NCBI RefSeq assembly: GCF_027925445.1
Contig: NZ_AP027149.1
Span: forward strand, 1,116,001-1,180,000
Source of the DNA: Methylocystis bryophila
GTDB lineage: Bacteria; Pseudomonadota; Alphaproteobacteria; Rhizobiales; Beijerinckiaceae
Direction of reading: 5' to 3'
Length of the DNA: 64,000 bases
A program made the translations under genes and the position numbers. Each line of letters begins with the position of its first letter. Position 1 is the first letter of the stretch. Shown here one piece after another: positions 9,967-18,437 of the stretch. Below the pieces are notes generated by a model. That model was not told the origin of the DNA. It did no database searches and saw only the letters and a list, made by a program, of their open reading frames with translations.

Positions 9967-10407
9967 TTACTCAGCTGCCGCCGCCCGGGAGTAATCGCTT
10001 GAAGCCTCTTCCGTGATCCCTCTGGACGCTTCTTGAGCTGTTCGTCTGACGTTTTCTCGGCGCGCGCGTTCCTGCGCGGTTCTACGCCGACGAAACTCTG
10101 CTCGCTCTTCTGGCGTCATCTGGGCAATGTAGCCTCGGTTCTGCGCATTTCTGCGATCCCTGCGCGCGCGCAGATCTTCCGGCGTCGACATGCTCCGAGC
10201 TCTTGGCTTAGGCTGCGCCTCGTTCTCCACTTCCAAGCGCCCCGCTTGGCCGTCCTTCTCTTCGTCCACTCCATCGTAGGGCCAGGGCCAAAGCGCTTCT
10301 GCGAGGACAAAAACTTGTTCCGTGAAACGCTCGAGCTCTTCGCGCGACCTGATGGTGACGGAAATGTTTAGAGCGTCTTCGTTATTCGCCTGGAACTCGA
10401 TCTGCAT
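9967..10407 (-). CDS. Hypothetical protein with Arg/Glu-rich C-terminus
   Basis: The 146-residue protein begins at ATG 10407 (MQIEFQANNEDALNISVTIRS), preceded by AGAGGT about 11 bases upstream. A TTG three codons earlier is less likely. The N-terminal 45 residues look like a small alpha-beta domain. The second half is charged and probably helical (DLRARRDRRNAQNRGYIAQMTPEERAEFRRRRTAQERARR), with spacing seen in some DNA- or RNA-binding tails. I do not recognise the family. It lies alone in the middle of the duplicated region, where an HD copy would be expected, and may be inserted DNA. Confidence 0.6.
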   Translation of the reverse strand: MQIEFQANNEDALNISVTIRSREELERFTEQVFVLAEALWPWPYDGVDEEKDGQAGRLEVENEAQPKPRARSMSTPEDLRARRDRRNAQNRGYIAQMTPEERAEFRRRRTAQERARRENVRRTAQEASRGITEEASSDYSRAAAAE

Positions 10408-10902
10408 CGATGCCAAACCTCTGTGCTCACCGCTCCTGGAACCTCTTTCAAAACTTTGCAGGGAACGAATCCGATCGGAAGCGCTCTGGTCGGATCGGCG
10501 ACCGCCCTGCTAGGCGCAGCCGGCGGCGTTGGCGCTCTTGGCGCCGCTACTCTTGCCGCCGCCCCAGGCTGGCATTGCACCCCGGGCCGAGCTAGCGCCT
10601 GGCGCGGTGGTCGCTCCCGCTCCAATGAGCGCGAGTATGATGGCGACCAAGCGCGACGGCGCTAATTCCCTTGTTTTGAATTTGGTTCGAGCGGAAGTCT
10701 GCCGAAGCAAAGCCTCTCGCTGGCTCTCGCGGCCGGTTCGGCGGCTCTGAGCCCGTCCGAGGCTCACTTTTTTGCGGCTCTTTGCCGCAAACGACGTTTA
10801 CAACACCAAGCTGACCGGAAGCTGACGACATTACGTACATTCACAACGTACATTCACGGCGCAGCGCGGGCTCGTGCGCCGAAAGGATTTGGGGGCTCAC
10901 CC
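10408..10902. other. Stretch without a supported gene inside the duplicated region
   Basis: Several short frames overlap on both strands, none convincing. The minus frame 10767-10510 (GTG start) has a hydrophobic Ala/Gly stretch (RLVAIILALIGAGATTAP) and could be a small exported peptide, but it lacks a clear ribosome binding site. A hairpin TTTGCGGC/GCCGCAAA lies near 10770-10792. Bases 10840-10860 contain a short direct repeat (acgtacattcac). Confidence 0.35.
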
Positions 10903-11102
10903 CCCCGCGCCATCGCGAAACTTCAGCCACTGCTGGCCAAGGCTTTGGCTATAGGCTACGCGCTTCGCCGAGCTTGCTGGGCTCAAGGGCAAAGGCGCAT
11001 AGGCGCCCTCGATCCCATGCAGCTTCAGCTTATGGATCTTGGCGAGCGCGGATGGGCGATGGGCCAGCCCATGACGCCGGCGAGATGAAAGCGGTTGTGC
11101 AT
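10903..11102 (-). pseudogene. Second decayed aroE/peptidase junction
   Basis: Read on the minus strand, this starts with the intact aroE N-terminus (MHNRFHLAGVMGWPIAH) and breaks within codons 18-26. It continues in another frame as an AroE-like piece and ends SLGQQWLKFRDGAGG. That nearly matches the C-terminus of the peptidase at 14205 (SLGQQWLKFRDGAKG). Two unrelated genes have therefore been joined here, as at 9622-9880. Confidence 0.8.
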
Positions 11103-12252
11103 GAGGGAACAGTCTCGAAGGGAAATCGCGGTCTCAGGCTACAATTTTGCCGCCGTCTGGCATAGCCGCAAAACGCGGCGGTGGGCTGGATGTGTCGGCG
11201 GGTCGTTTTCTTATTGTGACATTCGCTTGATACTCGGGCGCCGCGTCGGCTTTTGCTCCACATCGCCGCTGCACGAAATTCACTTTTGCCCGCCGCCGCA
11301 GCCCATAGTCCTCGCGGCGTGATCGGCGAGGCGGCGGAGGCGACGCTGGCATGAGCACGATCGTTCTCGGGCTAACCCGCGCCCTGGTCTACGCCGCCGA
11401 GGCGCACGCCAACCAGCGGCGCAAGGGCGCTGCCCAAGAACCCTACATCAATCATCCGATCGAGGTGCTCGACCTCGTCGCCCGCGCCACCGGGGGCGCC
11501 GATGAGGAGCTTCTGACCGCCGCGCTCCTGCATGATGTCGTCGAGGACACGCCGGTCACGGCCGAGGAGCTCGCCGCCGCTTTCGGGGAGCGGGTGGCAA
11601 GGATCGTCACCGAGAACTCCGACGACATGACCTTGCCCAAGGACGAGCGCCGCCGGCGGCGAATCGCCGCGATGCCGCACAAGTCGGTGGCGGCGCGCAT
11701 CGTCAAGACCGCGGACGTGATCTCGAACCTGCGCGCGACCGCCGCCTCCCCGCCCGCCGGCTGGGCGATGGAACGCCGCCTCGGCTATCTTGAAGGGTGC
11801 CGGCAGCTTATCGACGCCGGTCGCGGCGCCAATGCCGCAATCGAGGCGCTCTTCGACGAGACAGCCGCCGAGGCCGAGCGGACGATTCGCGCCGACGCGG
11901 CCGTCGACGTCGGCGGCGCGGAGGGCGTGGCCCGGCATCTCGACAGCGTCATCGGCCAGGCGGTGCATCTCGTCTATTTGCCGAACACCAAGGCGCGGGC
12001 GATCACGGACGCCGACGTGGACCGGCTCTGCGAGACCATCTCCCGCAACTTTCCCTCCGCCACCGTGCAGCACGCCGAGGCGATCTTCGACGGCAGCCGT
12101 CGCCCGATCCTGCTCGCGCGCATCCGCACCGACAGCACCGATGCGGTGGTGGCGCTCGCCCAGCGGCTCTGCCTCGTCTTCGACCAGCGCTTCGTCGGCA
12201 TAGAGGTTGGCGGGCGCTACATCCGCGTCTACGCCGACGACACGGGCTGACC
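11052..12252. repeat. Long direct repeat, right copy
   Basis: This is the partner of 8421-9620 and contains the intact HD gene together with its upstream region. Sequence just left of 11052 is only loosely related to the complete aroE, and similarity stops after the HD stop codon. Confidence 0.93.
11351..12250 (+). CDS. HD-domain hydrolase, (p)ppGpp hydrolase-like
   Basis: The 299-residue protein has an N-terminal HD-type metal-dependent phosphohydrolase domain similar to small alarmone hydrolases and the hydrolase half of SpoT. Visible motifs are AAEAHANQRRKG, the His of YINHPIEV, the HD pair in ALLHDVVEDTP, and the late Asp in VKTADVISNL. These families cleave pyrophosphate from (p)ppGpp or related nucleotides. 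The substrate here is inferred. The C-terminal 140 residues (after about 160) are not part of the core domain and I do not recognise them. A frameshifted duplicate lies at 8720-9618, so this is the only functional copy. Confidence 0.85.
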   Translation: MSTIVLGLTRALVYAAEAHANQRRKGAAQEPYINHPIEVLDLVARATGGADEELLTAALLHDVVEDTPVTAEELAAAFGERVARIVTENSDDMTLPKDERRRRRIAAMPHKSVAARIVKTADVISNLRATAASPPAGWAMERRLGYLEGCRQLIDAGRGANAAIEALFDETAAEAERTIRADAAVDVGGAEGVARHLDSVIGQAVHLVYLPNTKARAITDADVDRLCETISRNFPSATVQHAEAIFDGSRRPILLARIRTDSTDAVVALAQRLCLVFDQRFVGIEVGGRYIRVYADDTG

Positions 12253-12607
12253 CCGCAGGGTCTCAGCCCCTATGGCTCGCGCGAGAGAACCCTAATGGCG
12301 CTTAGGACCCGAAACGGACATGCTGCCCCAACGGATGATGCGGGAGTTGGACTTAAACTCAGAACACGAAGGAATCGTCGACCTACCCACCGTCGACCGG
12401 CGTAGTCGATACAGAATTGCACATCAAAATATCCGTCTTACTTTATAATACCTAAAAATCTTTTGACGACCACCACTCAGCGTGCGACGAATGAAGGGCG
12501 GCCATGACTCGGTTTGAGCGGCATATTCTAAACAATCGGCGGCGGGGCTACGGTCGGCGGGACGCGTCTTTCAGGAGTTCAGCATCAGTCGTTCAAGGGG
12601 AAAGCCG
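12251..12607. other. Intergenic stretch with an AT-rich patch
   Basis: No gene is seen. Bases about 12410-12465 are much richer in A and T than the surroundings and probably include the promoter of the secreted protein gene at 12608. A purine-rich AAGGGGAAAG lies just upstream of that start. Confidence 0.4.
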
Positions 12608-13999
12608 ATGACACATATAATGCGCCGGTTCGCTGTGAGCTTCCTTTGCGTCGTGGCGATCACGAGTTTTGGGTCCTCGCTTTCATCGTCTTTTAGGGCT
12701 TCCGCCCAACCGACAGATCCAGCGCCTTCTTCCACGCCAGCCCCCAAATTGTCCGTCGAGGAGCGCGCGCTGAGGCAGAGCTGGCGCGCGGACATGCTTA
12801 AAGCGGCGCCGCCCAAGCCTGGATGCTTCCATTCAACCTACCCGAACAAGGAATGGCGGGAGGCTCCGTGCAGGACGGCGCCAAACATCCCCTATCCGAT
12901 GAGGACTGATCTTGTTCGCGCGGATGTGGGCGGTGGATCAGACTACGTCGCCCAAGTGGCGGGCTCCATCTCGACCGCGAGCGGGACTTTCAATCGCGCC
13001 ACGAACTTCAGCGAGAGTGGTCTCGGAGGCGCAAACGCCTTTTCCTTGCAGCTCAACACCAATCGATTTGTTAGCCCTCTTTGTGAGCCGCCATCCACAA
13101 CCCCGGCAACGCCTAAGTCCCCCAACTGTATGGGCTGGCAACAATTCTTGTTTTCAAATTCCAGTCAGGGATCCTTCATACAATATTGGCTAATCGGTTA
13201 CTTCGACAACCGTTCCACATGCTCGGAGGCCGCGGACGTGGCGCACGGTGGTTGTTGCCCGAAGGATTGGACGACATTCAAGGCAACCGCCACTGTCTCT
13301 GGAGCCAACGGTTGCTTCCGTAATAGCCCCATGAGCTCGCCGACCACGCCTCGCGTCATTCTTACGGCCCACACCCTCTTAGATATGAACCTCGTGGGCC
13401 GAGTCGCAAACAATACGGACAGCGTTGTGTTTGCCGCGGACACCCAGGATTTATACACTGCGAACGGCCTGAGCAACATCCTCAGTCTTGCAGGCAATTG
13501 GAACGCCGTCGAGTTCAACATCGTCGGCGATGGCGCTGTTTCCCCGATAGCTAATTTCACCGACGGGACGAAGATGGACGTCTGGGTCGAAGTGGACGGC
13601 GAGCCGACCTGCGCGCAACCCTCGACCAGCCAACCCACGACCGGCCTTACGAACGAGTCAAACAACCTCACGTTAGTGAACGGCGACTCAGGTCCCTGCT
13701 GTGCCTGGACAGGTCAGGGCGGGGGCGGAATTAGTTTCACCCAGAGCAACGCCGCCGGCGTGAAATCGATTTGCGATGCGGGTGACCATTGCCTACCGCC
13801 AGGCGCATCATGCTCTGTCACCGGTCTGGGGTGTTGCGCCCAATTCGGTCAACACGAATGCAAAAACGGACGTTGCGTTCCTGTCGTTCCGGTCCAGAGC
13901 TGCAACGGTGTCCGCAGGCCGACACAGGCGTGCGGAGGAGGAGGACTGGGATGGCAATGTTGCGGCGAAGACGGCTGGGAATGCGGACCATGCCGCTGA
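12608..13999 (+). CDS. Secreted Cys-rich protein with a knottin-like tail
   Basis: The 463-residue protein starts with a signal peptide (RRFAVSFLCVVAITSFGSSLSSSFRASA, cleavage expected near residue 34). A Pro-rich linker follows, then a segment PGCFHSTYPNKEWREAPC and a beta-rich central region of about 280 residues rich in Ser, Thr and Asn with little Lys. The last 75 residues hold many cysteines in the pattern CDAGDHCLPPGASCSVTGLGCCAQFGQHECKNGRC, with a further Cys-rich block after it. Adjacent CC with flanking single Cys residues resembles inhibitor-cystine-knot folds. I do not recognise the central domain. It may be an extracellular binding or structural protein. Its GC content and codon use look slightly lower than those of its neighbours. 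Confidence 0.75.
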   Translation: MTHIMRRFAVSFLCVVAITSFGSSLSSSFRASAQPTDPAPSSTPAPKLSVEERALRQSWRADMLKAAPPKPGCFHSTYPNKEWREAPCRTAPNIPYPMRTDLVRADVGGGSDYVAQVAGSISTASGTFNRATNFSESGLGGANAFSLQLNTNRFVSPLCEPPSTTPATPKSPNCMGWQQFLFSNSSQGSFIQYWLIGYFDNRSTCSEAADVAHGGCCPKDWTTFKATATVSGANGCFRNSPMSSPTTPRVILTAHTLLDMNLVGRVANNTDSVVFAADTQDLYTANGLSNILSLAGNWNAVEFNIVGDGAVSPIANFTDGTKMDVWVEVDGEPTCAQPSTSQPTTGLTNESNNLTLVNGDSGPCCAWTGQGGGGISFTQSNAAGVKSICDAGDHCLPPGASCSVTGLGCCAQFGQHECKNGRCVPVVPVQSCNGVRRPTQACGGGGLGWQCCGEDGWECGPCR

Positions 14000-14010
14000 C
14001 TGGCGGCCTT

Positions 14011-14123
14011 AGCGCGCGTCCCGATCGAACGGAATCGTTCAAGCGATAAGCAATCGCGCCAAGTCAAAAGTGAGAGCATGTCATGACCGGAAAACCGCTT
14101 CGCGCTTTTCCGGGACATGCTCT
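14011..14123. repeat. Dispersed palindrome pair, second full copy
   Basis: This copy has the same two-part organisation as 722-825: an imperfect CGATCGAACG...CGTTCAAGCG hairpin, a shared spacer (gccaagtcaaaa), then the AGAGCATGTC...GACATGCTCT hairpin at about 14073-14122. It lies between the convergent secreted-protein and peptidase genes. Confidence 0.8.
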
Positions 14124-14204
14124 GGTTTCCCGCACGGCAGCCCGGCGCGTGCGATTGGCTGCTTGGCCAGAGGCTCCTGAGCGCGCCGGAAGCAACGAGG
14201 GTTT

Positions 14205-15065
14205 TTATCCCTTGGCGCCATCGCGAAACTTCAGCCACTGCTGACCGAGGCTCGCGCCATAGGCCTCCTTGAAGGCCTCGCCGAAAAACGCGCCGTCCTG
14301 AAGCTTCGTCAACAATTTCGCGAAAGCCTCGGGCTGCTCGCGTTTTAGCCAAGCCACGAAAAGCCCCGCCTCGCGGAAGGCGAGGTTCTGCCGATAGCGG
14401 AAGAAATCCGCGCCCTCGCCCTTCGGCTTCGGCTCCTTCTCGAAGGGGATAGAGTTGAAATCGCGCCAGACGCCCGTCTCTGCGACCTTGATCGCATAGC
14501 CGTCTTTGAGCGCCGCCAACGCCTCTTTTTCGTCGACGCTTTCCGCCCCGCCGCCGTCCGAGATCATCACGGCCAGGCCTTCCGTGAACCAGCTCGGCGG
14601 ACGCTCCGCGATCACGCCGCGCCAGCCGAAGAGATGCGTGTGCGAAAGCTCATGCGTCAGCACTTTTTTCAGCTTCGGCTTGTCTTCATGGCAGAGCGCC
14701 GGCGAGAGCAAGACGCGGCCCGAGCGCGCCGTGGCGAGGATGCCCACATCGTCATAGCCGTTGGAGCGCCCGTAATCGCCGTAAGAGGTATAGACGACGA
14801 CGATCGGCTCCTTGGCGAAGGGCTTGCCCTGCGCCGCGACGACCCGCGCGGTCGCCTCGCCCATGAGCGCTGCGACGTCGCGCGCGCAATCTTCTCCGCC
14901 CGGCTGAAAATGCACGCGCGCATCGTCGAGATCCGACGGCAAGGCGGCAGGATCGGCGAAGAGCGAAAGCGGCGTGAGCCGCTTCTGCAAGGAGACGACC
15001 GACTGATAGGCTAAGAGCAGCATCAGGCCGACGCCGACGATCTTGAGGAGATGCCAAACAGTCAT
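14205..15065 (-). CDS. Membrane-anchored zinc peptidase-like protein
   Basis: The 286-residue protein has one N-terminal membrane helix (LLKIVGVGLMLLLAYQSVVSL). Its body contains HELSHTHLFGWRG near residue 139 and WFTEGLAVMISDGG about 20 residues later. HExxH plus a downstream Glu is the gluzincin (peptidase MA-like) zinc-site layout. Here the first motif is HELSH, which fits HExxH. The catalytic domain should face the periplasm. The substrate is unknown. The stop is 2 bases from the next gene's stop-side neighbour (cobB ends at 15068, upstream on this strand), so the two are probably co-transcribed. The last 20 codons are copied at 10903-10955. Confidence 0.75.
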   Translation of the reverse strand: MTVWHLLKIVGVGLMLLLAYQSVVSLQKRLTPLSLFADPAALPSDLDDARVHFQPGGEDCARDVAALMGEATARVVAAQGKPFAKEPIVVVYTSYGDYGRSNGYDDVGILATARSGRVLLSPALCHEDKPKLKKVLTHELSHTHLFGWRGVIAERPPSWFTEGLAVMISDGGGAESVDEKEALAALKDGYAIKVAETGVWRDFNSIPFEKEPKPKGEGADFFRYRQNLAFREAGLFVAWLKREQPEAFAKLLTKLQDGAFFGEAFKEAYGASLGQQWLKFRDGAKG

Positions 15066-15067
15066 CG

Positions 15068-15793
15068 TTAGAGTGCTTCAATGATCTCTTGCGCCCAGGC
15101 GGCGACGGCTTCGCTCGCCTTGCCGTAGTGGCGTTCGTCGAAGAGATAGGCGTTGTCGGAAGGTTCGAGATTCAACTCGCACGTTCTCAGCCCCAGCGCG
15201 CGCGCTTCGGCGACGAAGCCCGCGGCGGGATAGACCGAGCCGGAGGTGCCGATGGCGACGAAGCGGTCGGCGTGGACGAGCGCCGCATAGATCTCTTCCA
15301 TATGCAACGGGACCTCGCCAAACCAGACGACATGCGGTCGCAGCGCGCCCTCAGCCTTGCAGGCCGCGCAGGCGCTCACCGCGCAGGCGCTCGCCTCGCC
15401 GAGGTCGTCGCGACAGGGCAGAACGGCGTCGCAGCGCAGGCAGCGGGCCTTCAGCAGCTCGCCATGCATGTGGATCACGCGTTGCGAGCCGGCGCGCTCG
15501 TGCAGATCGTCGATGTTTTGCGTCACCAGCGTCAACTCCCCGCCGCGCGCCGCGAGCTGTCGCTCGAGCTCGGCCAGAGCGACATGAGCGCCGTTCGGCT
15601 CGGCGTCGAGAAGATTGCGCCGTCGCGCATCGTAAAACGCCTGGACGGATGCGGGGTCGCGGGCGAAGGCTTCGGGCGTCGCGAGCTTTATCGGATCGAA
15701 GCGCGCCCAAATCCCTTCGCCTTTTTTGTCGCGGAAGGTCCCCAGACCGCTTTCGGCGGAGACGCCGGCGCCCGTCAGCGCAAACAGCCGCAT
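15068..15793 (-). CDS. cobB: NAD-dependent protein deacylase, Sir2 family
   Basis: I placed the start at ATG 15793 (MRLFALTGAGVSAESGLGTFR), where homology to Sir2 begins. The frame runs further upstream but gives only an Arg-rich extension that overlaps the next gene. The 241-residue protein has the NAD-binding GAGVSAESG, the TQNIDDLHERAG motif, the catalytic His of HMHGE, and four zinc-site cysteines (CLRC and CAAC, with two extra Cys between). It removes acetyl or other acyl groups from lysines using NAD. It lies directly before the peptidase gene on the minus strand. Confidence 0.95.
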   Translation of the reverse strand: MRLFALTGAGVSAESGLGTFRDKKGEGIWARFDPIKLATPEAFARDPASVQAFYDARRRNLLDAEPNGAHVALAELERQLAARGGELTLVTQNIDDLHERAGSQRVIHMHGELLKARCLRCDAVLPCRDDLGEASACAVSACAACKAEGALRPHVVWFGEVPLHMEEIYAALVHADRFVAIGTSGSVYPAAGFVAEARALGLRTCELNLEPSDNAYLFDERHYGKASEAVAAWAQEIIEAL

Positions 15794-15824
15794 GACGCGC
15801 GTCCAGAGCCGGAAACCGCCTGTC

Positions 15825-16652
15825 TCACGCGGAGACCGGCGTCGCAACGAGAGGGGGCGCCGGAGACTCAGGCGCGAGAGGGGGCTCCGAGGCCGATTGC
15901 TTCGGCGCGCTGGCGAGCTCCCAAACCTTCTCGTGGCCAAGATAGATGAAGGGACCGAGCACGAAGCCGAAGGCGGTGAGCGCCACCGCGGTCGTGGCGT
16001 CCCCCACCACGAGAAAATTCGTCGTAAACTCGGTCACTGTCGCGAAGGCGCGGAAAGTGACGGTCTTCGCAACGGATCGCTCCACCTCCAGCGCGTCCCT
16101 TTCCTCCTGCGGTGCGCCGGAGCCGAACGCCGGGAGCGGAACCGCAACGGTGTCCTGGGGGGCGAAACGGTTCCACGCGGTCTCGTGAACGAAGTAGAAG
16201 ACCGTGCCCGCCGCGAGCGAAATGGCCGAGAGACCCGCCGCAGCCTGAGCCTGGCCGAGGATCGCGAAGTTCCAGCTCAGATCGCAGGCGGTGATGACGA
16301 CGCGATAGGTGATCGACTTTCCCAGCGCTTCCTTGATCTTGAGCCCAGGGAGAGAAATGTAGCGCGTTTCTTCTGCGTCGCTCCGCGTCGCGGGCGGAAG
16401 CAGGGGAAGGGCGGACGGCTTTCCGCCTCCGCGCGTCTGGCGCCATAGGCGCGGGGCGAACACCACCGCGCCGCCCAGCGCAAGGAAAAGCACCGCCGCC
16501 TCCACGAGCGCCGCCCCGGCCCCGACGGCGCCGAGCGTCGCCGCCGCCGCGAAGACTCCGGCGCCCTTGGCGGGCGCGCCGCGCCGGGCGGCCGACCTCG
16601 GCGCCTTATTGGTCGGGGCTCGTTTTCCGCGCTTCACGTTCGGCTGCGTCAT
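15825..16652 (-). CDS. Membrane protein with two DUF2061 domains
   Basis: The 275-residue protein starts with a basic segment, then hydrophobic helices (FAAAATLGAVGAGAALVEAAVLFLALGGAVVFA). Two copies of a DUF2061-like module follow. The first (about residues 102-160) reads KSITYRVVITACDLSWNFAILGQ...YFVHETAWNRF. The second (about 195-250) reads KTVTFRAFATVTEFTTNFLVVGD...YLGHEKVWEL. Each module is two helices ending in a HExxW motif. DUF2061 proteins are predicted membrane proteins of unknown function. It is upstream of cobB on the same strand. Confidence 0.85.
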   Translation of the reverse strand: MTQPNVKRGKRAPTNKAPRSAARRGAPAKGAGVFAAAATLGAVGAGAALVEAAVLFLALGGAVVFAPRLWRQTRGGGKPSALPLLPPATRSDAEETRYISLPGLKIKEALGKSITYRVVITACDLSWNFAILGQAQAAAGLSAISLAAGTVFYFVHETAWNRFAPQDTVAVPLPAFGSGAPQEERDALEVERSVAKTVTFRAFATVTEFTTNFLVVGDATTAVALTAFGFVLGPFIYLGHEKVWELASAPKQSASEPPLAPESPAPPLVATPVSA

Positions 16653-16726
16653 GCCCGCATCCTATTGCCGGCGGGCGAGAAGCGCAAACTTGAGCTTTCT
16701 CTTCCCGGCGGGCTCGATAGGGCGGA

Positions 16727-16954
16727 TCAATTGCAGATTCGTGATCCCTGCCCCGCAGGAGAGTCCGGGGAGCAGATCCGAGCGGGGATTTTGATCAGAT
16801 TGACGTCCGCGGCGAGACCGATCACCAAAGTCAGCGCAAGGATGGCCGCGAAAACGAAGGTCGCCACGAGCGTGGCGCCCCACAGCAGCTCGACGAGCGC
16901 CCACGCGTGCTTCTTGAACCAGTCTTCCGATCTCGAGAGGACCTGGGTGGTCAT
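16727..16954 (-). CDS. Small single-pass membrane protein, unknown
   Basis: The frame can start at 17005, but the ATG at 16954 (MTTQVLSRSEDWFKKHAWALVELLWG) is the more natural start and gives 75 residues. A long hydrophobic stretch (ALVELLWGATLVATFVFAAILALTLVIGLAA) forms one or two membrane helices. The C-terminus is short and polar. No family is recognised. It sits between the DUF2061 and DUF445 genes on the same strand. Confidence 0.5.
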   Translation of the reverse strand: MTTQVLSRSEDWFKKHAWALVELLWGATLVATFVFAAILALTLVIGLAADVNLIKIPARICSPDSPAGQGSRICN

Positions 16955-17058
16955 GGCGAAGTTCCCCTTCGGCGCCCCAGCCCCGTCGCTTGCATGAAAA
17001 TGCAAGATAGCGTCTTCGCGAAGGAGGGCGAGGTCCGAGAGGGGAGTTCCTCAGTCGA

Positions 17059-17106
17059 TCGAAAAGGACTCGTTCCCGATCAAAAGCTTTTCCGCGACAT
17101 GCTCTA
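17059..17106. repeat. Partial dispersed palindrome at the end of the DUF445 gene
   Basis: Only the right arm of the AGAGCATGTC-type element is kept (cttttccgcgacatgctcta, 17087-17106). The left part reads tcgatcgaaaaggactcgttcccgatc, as in the sequence following the 28824 copy. Its end overlaps the stop codon of the DUF445 gene. Confidence 0.6.
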
Positions 17107-18381
17107 AAAGGCGTCGGCCGCCTTGCTGACGACGAAGATCAGCAATCCGACGAGGCCGCCGACGAGCGTTCCGTTGATGCGGATGAATTGCAGATCGCGG
17201 CCGACGCTCAACTCGAGCTTGTCTACGAGCGTTTGCGCGTCCCATCGGCGGACCACGTCGGAAACATAGGCGCCGATCTCGGCGCGCCGCGGCGGCAGCG
17301 CGCGCAGCGCCCAGAGCCGAATACGGCGGTTGAGCGCCGCGGTGAGCGCGGGATCGCTCGCGAGCCAACGACCCAGTCCCGCGAGCGCGGAGTCGATTCC
17401 CTTCGCGACGTCGTCGCCGCGCTGAGTGAGATCGGAGAGCAGGCTCGCCTCGACCTTCTCCCAGAGGACTTCGGTCTGGCGCAGAAAAACGGGATCGGCG
17501 AGAATGCTTGCCTTGAGCGCCTCCCCCTCTTCTCTGATTTTCGGGTCGGTCGCGAGCGTTTCAATAAAGCCTTCGACCGACTTCTGCAGCTCCTGACGCC
17601 AGGGATGATCGGGCTTGCGCATGTTGGAGAGCGTGTCGACGAGCCCGGCGACGACTCTCTCGACCAGCATGGCGTCGATCCATTTCGGCAGCCATTTGGG
17701 CGCTCTCTTCGCGGCCCGCCGCTGGATGTCCTGGCGTCTCGCCAAGAGCTGATCGCAAGCCTCCGCGATGGCGCGGTCGAGCAAAGCCTGCGCCTCGCCT
17801 CGCGCCCAAAGCGTCTCGAGCAGATGCGCGCCGAGCGTCGCGATGGGGACGGATTGCGCGCCCTGCCGCGCCACTTCGTCGACGACTTGTCGAATTCGAT
17901 CCTTCGGAACGATCTTCGCGAGCTCGGGCAGCGCCCGACTGCAAAAGGAGGCGATCTTGGCGGAATTCTTGGAATCGCCCAGCCAGCGGGTCAGTGCGCC
18001 CACCGCATCGACGCTGCGCAGCTTTTGGTCGACGGTGCGGCGCGTAAGGAAGTTGGTTTCGATGAAGCGGCCGAGCGCGTCGGCGATACGGTCCTTATTG
18101 GCCGGCACGATGCCCGTATGCGGGATCGGCAGTCCGAGCGGTCGGCGAAACAGCGCGACCACGGCGAACCAGTCGGCGCAAGCGCCGACCAGTCCGGCCT
18201 CGGCGAAGGCGCGCACATAAGGAACCCAAGGATAGGCGTCGCCGAGGCGCTTCGTCGCCGCAAAGACCGCCGCCATCAGCAGCAGCAGCAGCGTCGCGAC
18301 GAGGCGCATCCGAAGGAGATCCGTCGCGCGCTCGCCGCGCCGCGCCGCTTCCGCGTCGGTGATTTCGGGCGGTTTCAGCAT
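17104..18381 (-). CDS. DUF445 membrane protein
   Basis: The 425-residue protein belongs to the DUF445 (YjiN-like) family. It has a membrane helix near residue 30 (LVATLLLLLMAAVFAATK), a conserved stretch AFAEAGLVGACADWFAVVALFRRPLGLPIPHTGIVPANKDRI, a long helical middle, and a final helix (INGTLVGGLVGLLIFVVS). The family is widespread in proteobacterial inner membranes and its biochemical role is unknown. The stop codon lies inside a dispersed palindrome. The next gene upstream on this strand is nrsF, 57 bases away. Confidence 0.92.
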   Translation of the reverse strand: MLKPPEITDAEAARRGERATDLLRMRLVATLLLLLMAAVFAATKRLGDAYPWVPYVRAFAEAGLVGACADWFAVVALFRRPLGLPIPHTGIVPANKDRIADALGRFIETNFLTRRTVDQKLRSVDAVGALTRWLGDSKNSAKIASFCSRALPELAKIVPKDRIRQVVDEVARQGAQSVPIATLGAHLLETLWARGEAQALLDRAIAEACDQLLARRQDIQRRAAKRAPKWLPKWIDAMLVERVVAGLVDTLSNMRKPDHPWRQELQKSVEGFIETLATDPKIREEGEALKASILADPVFLRQTEVLWEKVEASLLSDLTQRGDDVAKGIDSALAGLGRWLASDPALTAALNRRIRLWALRALPPRRAEIGAYVSDVVRRWDAQTLVDKLELSVGRDLQFIRINGTLVGGLVGLLIFVVSKAADAF

Positions 18382-18437
18382 CGCTCAAGCAGTCGCAAAA
18401 TTCTTCGCCGATCCCAGGGGGCAGAGGCGTTTCCGGC

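Noticed and set aside
10423..10665. Possible bacteriocin-like peptide (NPIGSALVGSATALLGAAGG)
   Set aside because: The Gly/Ala stretch looks suggestive, but there is no ribosome site, no conserved neighbour, and the tail is an Arg-rich out-of-frame reading.
15794..15940. N-terminal extension of the Sir2 protein
   Set aside because: Arg/Ser-rich, overlaps the DUF2061 gene, and the conserved Sir2 start is at 15793.
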